A stretch of 64,000 bases of DNA from Liolophura sinensis (GCF_032854445.1 NC_088305.1:31709645-31773644), one strand, 5' to 3'. Counted from the first letter of the stretch, positions 50,916 to 62,850 are shown. A program made the numbers and translations. Notes: generated by a model from the sequence alone, not told the origin.

Positions 50916-51455
50916 CATCGAAGTTTCAGCCAGAGAGAAATTTAGTCAGGCAAACTTGAAACCTTGTCTGCCATTCTTAGCCTAAGACCTGACAGAAAAT
51001 TTCTTCCTCAGTCAATGGGACAGACAACTAAACCTTTTACCAACAACACTTTTCACTTGTCCTCCACTTCCTATTGTTCTCTCCTTTTTTCTTCTCATTC
51101 CTTACACTTACTGAAACAAATCTATTCAAAATTACAGCGCGATTGAGCAGCTCGGTGACAAGAGACAAATCAATGCACAACTTCAGCTAGATAAACGAAG
51201 TACTTTTTGGGATATCAACTTTACATTTACCATGATTTGGATTCTAATGCTTGAAAGAGACTGTCATGTATTTTGTAATTTTAACACGTAATTCAGCTAA
51301 GATGGAACATCCCTCCCATGTCATTGTATGCAAAACCCGAGTTCAACACATGCAGTACTATTTGACATATCACCCTTAGCATTTACCGAAAAGCTGCCTC
51401 TTGCAAACCACAGAGACTAAATGAATAATTTTGTAATTTATGATAATTGTTGTGT

Positions 51456-51497
51456 ACACGCGCTGGCGTGCTAACCGCCTCAGCCACGGAGGCCCCC
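51456..51497 (-). mobile_element. SINE tRNA-head fragment
   Basis: CGCGCTGGCGTGCTAACCGC followed by CTCAGCCACGGAGGCCCCC is the inverse of the SINE head. The body is absent. Confidence 0.8.
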
Positions 51498-52509
51498 TAT
51501 AAACTACGGAATGTCCTATTTGTGTTTCTCTGCTTCACGTATGCAAACCATGAGCTCAGCACAAGCTGTATTTTGAAAGATGCCACCACTGCAGATGCTG
51601 GTAATGTAATAAAATCCTGTAATGTTATAATTATTACACTGTGAGTTGTATTAGTTACGAGCTACGAGAATGACAATTACATTACTGGTAGCAAGTGTTA
51701 CGTGTAGTGTCGTGATTGTAACACCTCGGGATTTGATTACACTACACACCATTACCATTAATAACCGTTATCGGACGCCCAAGCTGACACTAATGAGAAA
51801 AGGCACTCCTGCTGTACTTTGTAAAGCTGCGTTGAGGAAAAGTCTATCTTACACATAAAACTTGAAGAATTGAGGAAGTTTGCTTAATTCAATCCCGAAA
51901 AAAATTTCCACACAAATGGTGATTCGCGGCTGGAGCTGGGTCATTTTATCTGCAAGTTATCTAAATTAGCAGCCATGCAGAGTAGGTTTTTAACGCTTTT
52001 AGCCTTTTTTTAAAAAATTTCACAGTTTAGCACTATTCAAGTTGTATTAATTGTGGCAATATTTTTGGTTGTAGGCATTAAAATTATTACAATGAAGAAT
52101 TTATATATTTGATAGGGAAACAGACTACTCATCCCTCAGAATTCGCACTGCACCTAGAAACAAAATTGACGAGGCCTTCAAGGGGATCAATGACGGTACA
52201 TTTACAAACCTGTTTTCAATTTGCCAAATTTTATCTTCATAGATGCCTTTTCTTCGCTCGTTGTTACCATTCCGCTTCTAATCTTCATTTTTCAATGCAC
52301 GTATTCTTCCGTTTTCAATAACTTCGATAACGGTTTTCTCAGCGGAGGGCCATTTCTTTCCGTTTTGACCATCATCACTACATCTGTAACCTTTCAACCA
52401 CTTCTTTCTTCAAAAACTTCAATATTCGAACAAGATTTCTTCGATTTTTCAAACATGGACTTCAAATCTTCAATTTTCTATCTTCATTTTTCTTTCTTCC
52501 TCCCAACCT

Positions 52510-52564
52510 TCACAAATCACAAGAACGAAGAAAACTGATTAGAACATAAAAGACAATCTTTATT
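52510..52564 (-). terminator. TRA2 poly(A) signal with GT-rich downstream element
   Basis: AATAAA on the minus strand (52559-52564), then, 35-50 bases on, TTGTGATTTGTG, a GT-rich element expected beyond the cleavage site. This marks the likely 3' end near 52540. Other AATAAA hexamers on the same strand (53462-53467, about 55860, about 57422) may give shorter transcripts. Confidence 0.6.
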
Positions 52565-55484
52565 AGCATTGCTCCACCCACTGCATGTCATCAGTGCATT
52601 GGTTTCATACAGGAAAAATATACAAAAGCTGTGGAGGAATCGGTGACTTCTAGGGACATTCAATAGCATAAAACTGACTTAAGGAACCAAGGACTCAATA
52701 CAAAGACTTTAACATGTACAAAAGCGACAGAGTTTGATAGGTCAATATTAACCACCTAAAAGTGTGTTCCAATCAAAATTATCACCACTTCTTTCTAGAA
52801 ATACAGCCTCTTGGCTGTGAAATTTTACACAAACAGCCTTGATGCACTTAGCTGAGAAAATCTGAAATGGATATCTTATAAATATATCATTTCTAATAAA
52901 AAATGGCAACAAAAATGGGAATGATGGTGAAAAAAAAAAACAAACACAGAAAAAAGAAACCCCCGAAAACAGAATTGATCTATCAGTAGGAGAAATTGCG
53001 ACTATTCTAGTAAGATATCTCAAAGGACAACAGTTGAATACAAGCCAACATTTAACTGTAAATCTGGACTGGCTGACAACTGAGTTAGGTCAGCTATAAG
53101 AAGCGAAACCGGTGCTTGCTCCAAACAGTTTGCTGTACATACATAGGCTAAGATAAAATTTAAAAAAAAACTGATCATATAGAAAATTTCGTGAAAATTG
53201 TGCCTAGGATTTCCACTACACTCTGATAAATAGGGTGTGATGAAGTGCATGAGCATCAAACAGAGGCTGCAATATAGGCGTTGCCACGATAAAACATCAT
53301 GGTGACGTCCCCTTGTGGTGGGACCTTATGGCTGTGGCAGGTCCCTGAACATAAACAGGAGTTGGCATATACACTAATGCACATTATCCACTATAAATGA
53401 CATTTTTCCTGAAAATGTACAATAGAGGATTGGCTAGGTAGGTTAGGTAATAGATGACATCTTTATTAGATAATTTACATTACTGTACGTTTTGCTATGT
53501 TAAAATGCCCTGATTTGGCCCATCATGCCAAAATGTGACAACCATGATGTGGTATTGTTAGAACTCCAGTATTATAATGACAATAATGCCCACAAACCAG
53601 AACATTCTGGACACATGCCCAGAATTTGGCAGACAAGTCAGTACCAGTACCAGGGCAGAAGTCCATTTCACAGCACACTCCTGACCGGGGCAATTTTAGG
53701 TTAAACAATGCAATTGTTTCTGCTTGTTATTTTCTATTTCTCTCAAACAGAGAAGTACTGTGAGACTCAAAACGTTTTGAGAAGAGCTTCAATCTTAAAT
53801 TAGAGCAGACAAATTTTAAGAGTAAAACAACTGGTGCTGTAACAAATGCATCCAGCTTAGCAATATATACAGAGGGGCAATGGGATCCTAATCAAACAAT
53901 AAATGGGTAATTTATGATGACATCAACAAATTTAAAAAAAAAACATCCCCGCTGTCAGTCTCACCGAGCATTTCCTCCACAAAACGAAGAAAAAGAAACC
54001 CAAGAAGCCAAAAAAAAAAAAAAAAAAGCTGATACTGATACAGTGGATATACTCAATAAAAAACACAAAAGCCGTAAAATGAATGAAGTATTTGACAGCA
54101 AAGACGACAAAACACCTGTATCTTACTCTCTGTCAATCCTATCCTATACACACCTCAGTCTGCATTCATATTTACATCTTCACTGTAAAGCTTCTCAATG
54201 TCTACAACATTACACCCAGTTGTGTCTCCGCAGACATGTGTTAATCAATGTACAACTCTACAACTGAACTCAATGTCCAAGAATGGCTATCAGGATTATG
54301 GTATAGTATAACAGTAAACCCTACCGATGAGTACAATTTCCGTTTATAGCTGTCACAAACAAACGGTTACTGAATTACGGGTAATGAGGGAACAAACACC
54401 TTATAAGCTTGATCGAAATTGTACAATTGTTCATGGGAAGTTTTCAGCATGTCGTGCATCAGTAGTGACCTGCAGAGGGGTGAGAACATAGTGACTCGCA
54501 GTTACAATTTGGCAGTAACATCACAACATCTACACTGAGCATATAGTCCATGGAAGCAACAGATTTTCTTGAATACAATGGAATTTTATTGAAATCAGCC
54601 AGTGTCATTATAACCAATCACCAACAAATCTGACCCAAGTCACAGTGCATGATTTGGCATTTTAGATCAATACTATCAAATCTGAACAAATTATCATAGG
54701 ATTCCTGTAAAATTCATATGTACCTGAACAGCACACTTTATGAAAATGCTTTCATAATTTATTAAATTTATACTCTACTGATCAAATTTGTTGAGGGTAT
54801 AGGGTAGCCAACATCAAGCGAGTGAATCGTATCAGACTTGTTCAACAACTTCTCAATGTACTTCAGATCAGAAAATAAAATAAATCATGTTTGATGCAGT
54901 GTAATCTGGCCAAAAGGGAGAAATTGATGGAACTGAACATGACAGAAGTTGTGGGTTGAGAACAGGCTGCGTGCAGCATGATGTACTCTAGGTGCAGCTT
55001 CCCAGGTCTTCTCAGTGCTCAACACACAACTCTCACAAATCCTCACGGTGAAAACAAGACACACCTCCCCCTCATGACCACATGTGGTTCAATACATCCT
55101 GGTCACGAAGTGAGTGACCCAAATTTTCCCACAAATATGTCAATATACGTACAATCAAGCTTTCAATACAGAGAAAATCTTCAGTTCTGAACTTTTCTTT
55201 TTGGAAACTGGTCAGGTTTATGGGCACAGGAAAATGGAGTGCCATAAGTAAACTACCGGTCATCACTGGATGTGGGGTATTATATCGATTAGGCTTACAA
55301 TTAACACCAATCAATTTATCTTGAGGGAGAGGTGAACTCGTAGGACACCACATGAAGAATCACTCTGAGGTCAATAAAACATGGCCCACCTTCACAAAAC
55401 TTCTGAAGTTTTTTGCTTTAAAATCAGAGAAAACATTAAAATGAAGCTTAAGTCAGATGAAAGCCCACTGAAAACTGTCCACAA

Positions 55485-55545
55485 CATATATATATAGATA
55501 TATATATATATACATATATATCTATATATATATATTTTTTTAAAA
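55485..55545. repeat. AT microsatellite
   Basis: TATATATATAGATATATATA and imperfect continuations, self-complementary and able to form a hairpin in the TRA2 transcript. Confidence 0.9.
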
Positions 55546-55574
55546 AGAATTCTTTTTACCCACTTAAGATTCTA

Positions 55575-55885
55575 CTGATACCTTATCTGACCATATTAGT
55601 ACTAGTCATGTCATATCATGTTTTTGCCACTTAACACACGTGCAACATGAGGTATTATTTTAAATGCATATGTCACATAGATCTATAAATGCACTCGTCG
55701 AATGGACCCTGAAACGGACTATTCAAAGAAAATACATGGATGTGACATCAATGATAGCCTCTTGGTCACACAGACCGATGTTTTAAAACAATTTTTACTT
55801 AGTAAAACATCAAACTATTTTCAAGGACAGTGTTTAATGGTCTTTGACCTGATATACACTTTATTTTAGTGTTTTCTTTGCTTTA
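55575..55885. repeat. Dispersed repeat family D, copy 1 (about 310 bp)
   Basis: Colinear with 59590-59905: shared landmarks are TTTTTGCCACTTAACACAC, GATCTATAAATGCACTCG, CTTGGTCACACAGACC and TTTAATGGTCTTTGACCTGA. It has no coding frame and no clear terminal repeats. Confidence 0.75.
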
Positions 55886-57563
55886 AAGCAAAAATATAAA
55901 AACATAATACTACATGTATGTAGTATTACTCATTTTTTTCTGGAAAGATTTTTTTTTAGAAAACTGATGGACATACTATTGACTTAAGCACTTGACTGAA
56001 CTTGGGACATTTTGTCAAACCTTGCCATTACACTGAAAGCACAGAGAAGGGAAAATGAGACAGCACTTCTACAACTGGTGGTTAAGTCAAATCTGAATTA
56101 TCATTCATTTATCTGAAGACTTCACACACAGAAACTGCATGGGCAAAGCATGATTGCTGCTTTGGATGTCTTCACATCATCAAGGATGTGATACAAAGTT
56201 TGAACAAAACCACAAAGCTAGCAAGATCTGACCAACTTTGATAGTACATACTGTACAGATTTCTTTGCTTAAATTGAGATTGCAGATCTTATCACCTTGT
56301 CACAGTGGAGGACTGTTGCCTTTTATCCTGACCATAAAAGTGTGAAGCTGAAATATTTACTGGAATAATAACCCTTCCTTCTGAGCAGAATACACTATCA
56401 GGTTTTAGAAGGGTTGAACACTGAATCCTGTGTTCATTAAAAAGACAATCAAATGACCAAAATTCATAAAAATCGAAATATTTGATGGTTTTGCCCTTTC
56501 AAACTAAAGACATAAAACTGTAAAGAAACAACACATTTTCAAGGTTTAACTCGCCTGATCTTTTCATGTCATTTGATTACTTCTTAAAATCAAATAAAAA
56601 CTATATTCAACATTGGTCAAGTATCAATCTATTGCATTTTAACTGGCCTTATCACTTATTCAGAGTTGCCTCCCTTTGCTTCAAAGCGTTCTCTAGCTAT
56701 GTTTTCAAAACCACACTGTGGCTTTAACATGACGGGGGAAATGCCTTGGTCATGATGGTCGACTTGAATGACAGTGTTAAACTGCTTCAGAAAATGTCAC
56801 AATCTACCATTCTTAGTAGACTGGCTCAGAGTAACTTGGTCTGCTCATACAACCCGCACAAGTGAGCCAAATTTTTAAATATCTGCATGATTTAACGTGA
56901 CAAAAAATGGCAGTATGGCAGTTAAAAAGCACCTATGGTTATAACTGGAGGGGTCAAAATGTTACATATCTGAGGTTTTCAGACTGATGATCTTGACAAA
57001 ACAAAACAAAACAAAACAAAAAAAAACCCCCAAATACCTCAAAATCATCCATTTTGTTTTAAAGGTGTAAATGTATCAATACTCCACTTTTATCACAGTA
57101 AATTCCAGAAGTGGATCAACTGCATCAAACGATCATTTATACGTCTGTACCTTGCAAATATTATAATTATTGTAAATCTTCAACCTTTTCAACCTCTAAA
57201 GCACTCTTTCCAGTGGATTTTATGCATAATATCGTAAAGAAAATCACACCGAATTTGATATGTTTGTGTCATTAAAGATGTAAGCTTCAAAACTTTGAGC
57301 AAATTATTCTCTACACTGCATAGTTCTTTAAGAATGTTCCAGACTATTGGTTCAACAGGCGGTTGAAGAGGTTGAGGAATTAGGGTATGTTTTTGTTGCC
57401 CTGGGCTAAATTCGAGATAATTTTTATTTAGAGTTCTTAAAACTGAACTAACATTTTGACCCCTAAATTATTTTCTGATAACGGGCCATGAACAAGAGAA
57501 TAACAGACTGTCAGTCAGATCCTGCTGGCAATGTGACAACAGTTATCAGAGATGTGGAAGGTT

Positions 57564-57657
57564 TTACAGGTACTTACGTGGGGAGTACGATCTTGAGCGA
57601 GAACGGGAGTATGAGTAGCGAGCATAGCGCTGGGGAGGGGAAGGTGAGCGCCTCCGT
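57564..57657 (-). CDS. tra2: TRA2, C-terminal RS2 exon
   Basis: The acceptor ACATTTCAG precedes it. One base completes Thr, then RRRSPSPPQRYARYSYSRSR and SRSYSPRKYL with TAA at 57564-57566. The ending closely resembles the vertebrate TRA2-beta end (SYSPRRY). A perfect donor, GTAAGT, lies inside the Arg-Lys-Tyr codons at 57572-57577, so a form spliced there is also possible and would change the last residues. RS2 domains of this type bind other SR proteins. Confidence 0.85.
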
Positions 57658-57907
57658 CTGAAATGTACACCAAGATTTACCTATTTTATTTCATTGCCGT
57701 TAGCAATAACAGACCAAGAATACACCATCCTAAAGGTCATTAAGTTTAAATTTCAAAGAACATGTTCTTGACTCTTCATATGTTTTCTTTAACAGCAATT
57801 AAAAATGCAAATCAAGTCTGAGGCACTATGTCAGTCTTTATGGACCATATGTTTGGAAGACTAAATAGAACATCAATGTGCTTTAGTCTATCCAATATGG
57901 CCTAAAA

Positions 57908-58150
57908 AGTGCAGTCTACTGAACCAAGCATTCTGGCTTGAGGGGACCACAGTGCAGTCTACTGAACCAAGCATTCTGGCTGGAGGGGACCACAATAGTC
58001 TACTGAACCAAGCATTCTGGCTGGAGGGGACCACAGTGCAGTCTACTGAACCAAGCATTCTGGCTGGAGGGGACCACAGTGCAGTCTACTGAACCAAGCA
58101 TTCTGGCTGGAGGGGACCATAGTGCAGTCTACTGAACCAAGCATTCGGGC
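57908..58150. repeat. Minisatellite, about 43-bp unit, 5-6 copies, in a TRA2 intron
   Basis: Unit GCAGTCTACTGAACCAAGCA then TTCTGGCTGGAGGGGACCAC. It lies in the intron between the linker and RS2 exons, where the missing glycine-rich exon would be expected. One unit is shortened near 57985. Confidence 0.95.
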
Positions 58151-58600
58151 TGTATTCCTTCTGCAGCACATGGGCCCGACCACTTTGAGTCGTCAGAATA
58201 ACGGCTACATCAAAGCCCACAACACAACGAGAATGGTCTTAATTTAGAATCAAGAAAGCTTTTTTTAAAAAAGGAAGAAAGTCAAGAAACTAGGAAATGA
58301 ATTCCACAATTTTCTGTAAATGGACAAAACAGCAACTGACTCAAACTGGATCTGTAACTTGTTACAATAAAGCCATGTACCTGTACAAAGTTACAATTCA
58401 GTACGATATAAAGTTTTGAAAAAAACACAAAAAAGAAATCTGGCAAACTGCTCTGTGACAGAGAGGACGAACCTATGGCTCCCTTCAGTACCAGCAGGGA
58501 AAAGATATTTTGGGCCAAATTTTCGTCACAAAATGTGACACACAATCAAACATGCCAGAGCTAAAGACAAAGACTGGCAAATCTGTAGAGGCTGACTTAC

Positions 58601-58716
58601 GTGGTAGGTTTGCCGAGGTATATTCCCGGTGTAGGCGTGTGGGCACGCTCTGTGATGGAGTAGTCCACACGGATTCGCCGACCGTCTATCTCTATACCAT
58701 TACATCGCTCTTTGGC
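58601..58716 (-). CDS. tra2: TRA2 exon: end of RRM and TRA2 linker
   Basis: Encodes [20 protein letters not shown] and [18 protein letters not shown], then two bases of a Thr codon. The first part holds the last helix and strand of the RRM; the second is the linker that in TRA2 proteins also contacts RNA. Acceptor TAG and donor GTAAGT. A Cys replaces the Ala common in the AKERANG segment of relatives. Without splicing, the frame stops immediately (ACG TAA). Confidence 0.95.
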
Positions 58717-59116
58717 CTACAACCACACAGGAAAAAAGTTACTGTTTGAGGAAGGGGGGGTAACTTTCACACAATTCAAGGAAATAACACGTTAAAGATA
58801 GGTATGGACTAAGGTCGTTCAAACTACAGCACAACTATTAACTTGGCTCGTTACTCTAATTTCAGCACTTCTTTCACATTTTTCTTAGCTTTGAACCTAC
58901 GCTAGCACCATCTTACTGTTGCAGCATCAAACTGTTAGACACTGCTCTACAAGAACTGATTTCTAGGAACTTTAAAATGGAATGTTCAAAAACTGAACAG
59001 TGACATACAGGAAGCTCAAATACATTTTATGCAGCATATGCCATAAATACTTTACTTGATTTAGACTCTATGGCATGTTCACAGTGTTCTAACTTGTCGG
59101 GTTCAAATCAAACTAC

Positions 59117-59333
59117 TAATTCTTCAACCTTTTTGCACATGAAAGATCGACTTTCAATGCAATCGATGCCTATTTTTAATTTGATTTTGGACACAAAATA
59201 CATTGTTTGGACTGGCCAATTTTAGGGCTTCACAAAAAGTATCATATTATTTTAAAAGTCTACACAGAATAATTCCCTCAGCATATATGCCTGAATAAAC
59301 ACCTTGCACACATGCGAAAAGGTTGAAGAATTA
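59117..59333. mobile_element. MITE family C (217 bp)
   Basis: TAATTCTTCAACCTTTTTGC on the left is mirrored by GCGAAAAGGTTGAAGAATTA on the right. TA bases at the ends are consistent with TA/TTA target duplication. It lies in a TRA2 intron. Confidence 0.85.
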
Positions 59334-59365
59334 CAGTATGTAGCATAAGGAATCTACCTGCTTAC

Positions 59366-59425
59366 CTCAATTGAATCATCAGTTGATCGAAAATATATGA
59401 ATGCAAATCCCCTGGATCTTCCACT
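59366..59425 (-). CDS. tra2: TRA2 exon: RRM RNP1
   Basis: A 60-base exon encoding exactly SGRSRGFAFIYFRSTDDSIE. RGFAFIYF is the RNP1 octamer, whose aromatic residues stack on RNA. Both borders are phase 0, with acceptor TTTTCAG and donor GTAAG, so skipping would keep the frame but destroy the RRM. Confidence 0.95.
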
Positions 59426-59589
59426 CTGAAAATGAGGAACAGAAATGTGTAAGATTGCACGTCATTTAACTTTACATCTTAAAGGCAAAGGCCACGGTAA
59501 AATGAAGAATCCGATCAAAAAGCATTAAAAACTGTCCCGGAAAATAGTTGGGTTGTTAATTTGCTATTTGTCTAACCCAGTAAAATGTA

Positions 59590-59905
59590 TTTGAATATTA
59601 TTCTATGGTGGCCTTTCCTGACCACAATAGGACCAATGACGTCACATAACTTGAGGTTTTTGCTACTTAACACACAAACTGCTATATTATCATCATTAAA
59701 ATGCGTATCGATCTATAAATGCATTCGCTGATTTGACCTTGAAACAAATTATTTCAGGCAAAATATATAAATGAGGTAATTGATACCTTCTGGGTCATAA
59801 CAGACCACTGTAGAATTTGATCCTTTTACATGATCTAATAAACACTAAATCCAACTATTTAGTTGGACAGTTTTCAATGGTCTTTCCCCTGATATATATT
59901 TTGGA
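59590..59905. repeat. Dispersed repeat family D, copy 2
   Basis: Shares landmarks with 55575-55885 in the same order (TTTTTGCTACTTAACACAC, GATCTATAAATGCATTCG, CTGGGTCATAACAGACC). It ends in the sequence that is tandemly repeated just to its right. Confidence 0.75.
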
Positions 59906-60088
59906 GTGGTCTTTAATTGTAAGAGATGGTGTAATGATTTTTTTTATCATTTAAACGATATATTGTGGAGTGGTCTTTAATTGTAAGAGATGGTGTAATG
60001 ATTTTTTTTATCATTTAAACGATTTATTTTGGAGTGGTCTTTAATTGTAAGAGATGGTGTAATGCTTTTTTTTATCATTTAAACGATT
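59895..60088. repeat. Tandem repeat, about 65-bp unit, 3 copies
   Basis: Unit TTTTGGAGTGGTCTTTAATT through AAGAGATGGTGTAATGATTT to ATCATTTAAACGAT. It appears to grow out of the right edge of repeat D. It lies in a TRA2 intron. Confidence 0.9.
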
Positions 60089-60107
60089 ATTAAACTACGT
60101 TTAAGCA

Positions 60108-60761
60108 ACCTGCATGAGGGGAAAATAAAGAATAGCAAGGCATAGAAATCAACTGCATGAGGGGAAAATAAAGAATAGCAAGGCATAGAAATCACCTGCA
60201 TGGGAGGAAAATACAGAACAACAAGGCATAGAAACCACCTGCATGAGGGGAAAATAAAGAATAGCAAGGCATAGAAATCACCTGCATGAGGGGAAAATAA
60301 AGAATAGCAAGGCATAGAAATCACCTGCATGGGAGGAAAATACAGAACAACAAGGCATAGAAATCACCTGCACGAGGGGAAAATAAAGAATAGCAAGGCA
60401 TAGAAATCACCTGCATGGGAGGAAAATAGAGAACAACAAGGCATAGAAACCACCTGACTGGGGGGCGAAAATAAAGAACAAGGCATAGAAACCACCTGAC
60501 GGGGGGTGGGGTGAATAAAGAACAAGGCGCAGAAACCACCTGCATGGGAGGAAAATAGAGAACAACAAGGCATAGAAACCATCTGCATGGAAGGAAAATA
60601 GAGAACAACAAGGCACAGAAACCACCTGATGGGGTGAATAAAGAACAACGCGTAGAAACCACCTGCATGGGAGGAAAATAGAGAACAAGGCATAGAAACC
60701 ACCTGACTGGGGGGCGAAAATAAAGAACAAGGCACAGAAACCACCTGCATGGGGGGAAATA
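60108..60761. repeat. Minisatellite, 43-bp unit, about 16 copies (left part)
   Basis: Unit TGCATGAGGGGAAAATAAAG then AATAGCAAGGCATAGAAATC. The right half is more variable, with G-rich variants (CTGACTGGGGGGCGAAAATA). The long minus-strand frames at 60079-60750 are artefacts. The array is interrupted by the SINE at 60762 and resumes after it. Confidence 0.95.
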
Positions 60762-61015
60762 TATTTATTTGACTTGTATTTTACGTCGTACTCCAGAATA
60801 TTTCGCTTAAATGATGGCGGCCAGCATTATGGTGGGAGGAAACTGGACAGAGCCCGGAGCAAATCCACAACCATCCACAGGTTGCTGCCAGACCTTCCCA
60901 AGTATGGCCGGAGAGGAAGCTAGCACTGGACTTGAACTCACAGCGACCGCATAGGTGAAAGGCTCCTGGGTCATTATGCTGCGCTAGTGCGCTAACCAAC
61001 TGAGCCACGGAGGCC
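60762..61015 (-). mobile_element. SINE, full-length, inserted inside a minisatellite
   Basis: A complete minus-strand copy: head GGCCTCCGTGGCTCAGTTGG and TTAGCGCACTAGCGCAGC, B-box region ACTTGAACTCACAGCGACC (inverse), body and tail ATATTTATTTGACTTG. The minisatellite unit resumes directly after it (GGGCAAAATAGAGAAC), so the insertion is later than the array. Confidence 0.95.
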
Positions 61016-61052
61016 TCCTGGGCAAAATAGAGAACGTCAAGGCATAGAAACT
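61016..61052. repeat. Minisatellite remnant right of the SINE
   Basis: TGGGCAAAATAGAGAACGTC then AAGGCATAGAAACT is one unit of the 43-bp array on the far side of the SINE. Confidence 0.9.
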
Positions 61053-62088
61053 AATATAAATCCCCTTGACAGTTTTTTGTAACAAAATGTGGTGCATGAC
61101 ATATTATAACAAAACTACAAATATTAGGATCATGCTGATCTGCTTGATACGGTCATTTGCCATTTTCTCTTGCCTAACTGCAAGTTGTGCGCCAACTTCA
61201 GGGATAATTGAGCCAGCGCATCTGAGTAGATGTAATTAATACACATCAAATCTTCATCTCACCTTACAATTTATATGCTTGCTTATGTATATACAGTGAG
61301 ATTAATTTCACCAGTAAATTGGAATAAAATGGCTTAAAAGATACATGAAAAGGAATTATGAAAGACTATATTTCTATGCCAAATAAAGAAAATTATGGCC
61401 CGGAATTTTTGTTAAAAAAGGTAATTTAATACATGTTAATTACCCTTCTATATTACGTGTATTGGTCATCAATGGTTAGATTTTTTTCAGAAAATCGTTG
61501 TTGATATTGCTTGGAACTCGGTGAACACTGCCGAAGTGCCCTGAGCTCAGTGAACCGTGTTGGCAAGGTGACATGTACATGGATACTGCATGGCTTCTTC
61601 GGGCCAGCTAAGCGCCCCTTCCGCGCCCCTACACAAGAATCTATTCTGTCTGTTTCCCACACACCCGCCCCCATTCAGCCAGAACTGTCTGTCCCACATA
61701 GTTCCTTTCAAACAGGGATCATCATCAAAAAGGTTTACACAACACAGATGCAAAACCCCTAATTATACAGGTAATTAACATGCACTAAATTAGAAAGAAT
61801 ACAATACTCCCTTCCCTGGATGTTGTGCATGTGAAAAATGGACCAGTACATCAGAGAAAACCTAACAGGCCATCTCCCACTATCCTGTGTCGCCTGTGGG
61901 TTGGGACAGTTGTGGGGGCAGTAGTCACACTATTTAACTGTTTCTATGTATTGTTTTGATTTTGTTTATGAATGCCTTGGGAAAGAGCTGTTTTGTATAA
62001 ATTGATTGAGTTGCCTTCAATAAATAAAGATATTGTTATTATTAGGCCCTTAAAGCCATGTCTGGCTAAGGCCAAACTGTCTTCTCAC
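61053..62088. other. TRA2 intron, unique part
   Basis: No repeat or exon seen. Frames near 61453-61778 overlap on both strands and none has splice or domain support. Confidence 0.5.
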
Positions 62089-62217
62089 CTGTCGGTCGTA
62101 GACGACCTGTACCTCCTCCAGGGCGCCAAACTTGGAGAAAACGTCCCTCAGCTCACGCTCCTGTGTGTACAGACTCAGCCCAAATATACCCAGACATCGT
62201 GTCGGCTCTGGATTCTC
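62089..62217 (-). CDS. tra2: TRA2 exon: start of RRM with RNP2
   Basis: 43 codons in phase 0: [18 protein letters not shown], then [20 protein letters not shown] and VYDRQ. CLGIFGL is RNP2; the NP-x-P start and GLSLYT are typical of TRA2. Acceptor CAG, donor GTGAG. Confidence 0.95.
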
Positions 62218-62544
62218 CTGGTACACAAAAATACATCTGTAAATGTAAGCAGCTTATCCTTGTGAGGGTGTTCAGGAATTGTTCACAAGATTACTCAGAG
62301 ACTGCACAGGTAAACACAGGTAGCCAACAGTCCACAGAAGATCTTGTCAGACTATAAGGGACAAGGAAACTTATGTGATATTCCAGCAAACACAGACCCT
62401 AACACCAAAGACTGAAATATTAACCCAGCATCACAGGTATCAATCTCAAATTCTTCACAAATTTCATTTAGATTCTTATTTATGCCATTTATTTAACTGC
62501 TGTTCAATGACATACTGAAGAATTTTTTTTACATGTACAAGGCA

Positions 62545-62850
62545 GTCAACTTAATGAGTAGAAGAAACTGGAATGTCTGGCGGAAAAACCACAGCCATTC
62601 GGCAGGTGACTCAAAGCTTTTCCCACAGGTTACTTAATACACTGCACATGTACATGCCACACTGGTGGACAACATGTGGTCTCCCTGCAAATGCAAGAAT
62701 GGCCACAAGACAGGTATCAACCAACTTTATAACCAAGGACCCAAAAATATTGAAGAAAGGCAGTCCAGCAATTGCTGTATAAGGTTGGAGTTGAACTAGC
62801 AACAAATGTACCAACAATTGGGAGTCCCTCGCCTTACCAATATGCCAGGC
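62545..62850 (-). mobile_element. Old SINE, related central segment
   Basis: GGCGGAAAAACCACAGCCAT and TCGGCAGGTGACTCAAAGC resemble the SINE body. The inverse GTTGCTAGTTCAACTCC (62786-62802) resembles a B box. Strong divergence makes the limits uncertain. Confidence 0.45.

Larger units (their letters stand above)
52545..57563 (-). other. tra2: TRA2 3' untranslated region and/or terminal intron
   Basis: Five kilobases, A/T-rich and poor in SINEs and minisatellites compared with the rest of the window, lying between the TRA2 stop and its poly(A) signal. The stretch holds an AT microsatellite (about 55485-55545) and one dispersed repeat copy (55575-55885). I could not identify a separate terminal exon. 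If the final coding exon is read through, all of this is 3' untranslated region. Confidence 0.45.

Noticed and set aside
52221-52538. 105-codon plus-strand frame rich in Phe and Ser
   Set aside because: It is a pyrimidine-rich stretch just beyond the TRA2 poly(A) signal, with no gene features.
57508-57526. Terminal TRA2 exon encoding RSD-stop after a CAG acceptor
   Set aside because: The implied intron would be about 50 bases, shorter than a plausible one here, and the read-through end matches the family better.
60079-60750. Minus-strand frames rich in Cys, Phe and Leu
   Set aside because: They are translations of the 43-bp minisatellite in several overlapping frames.
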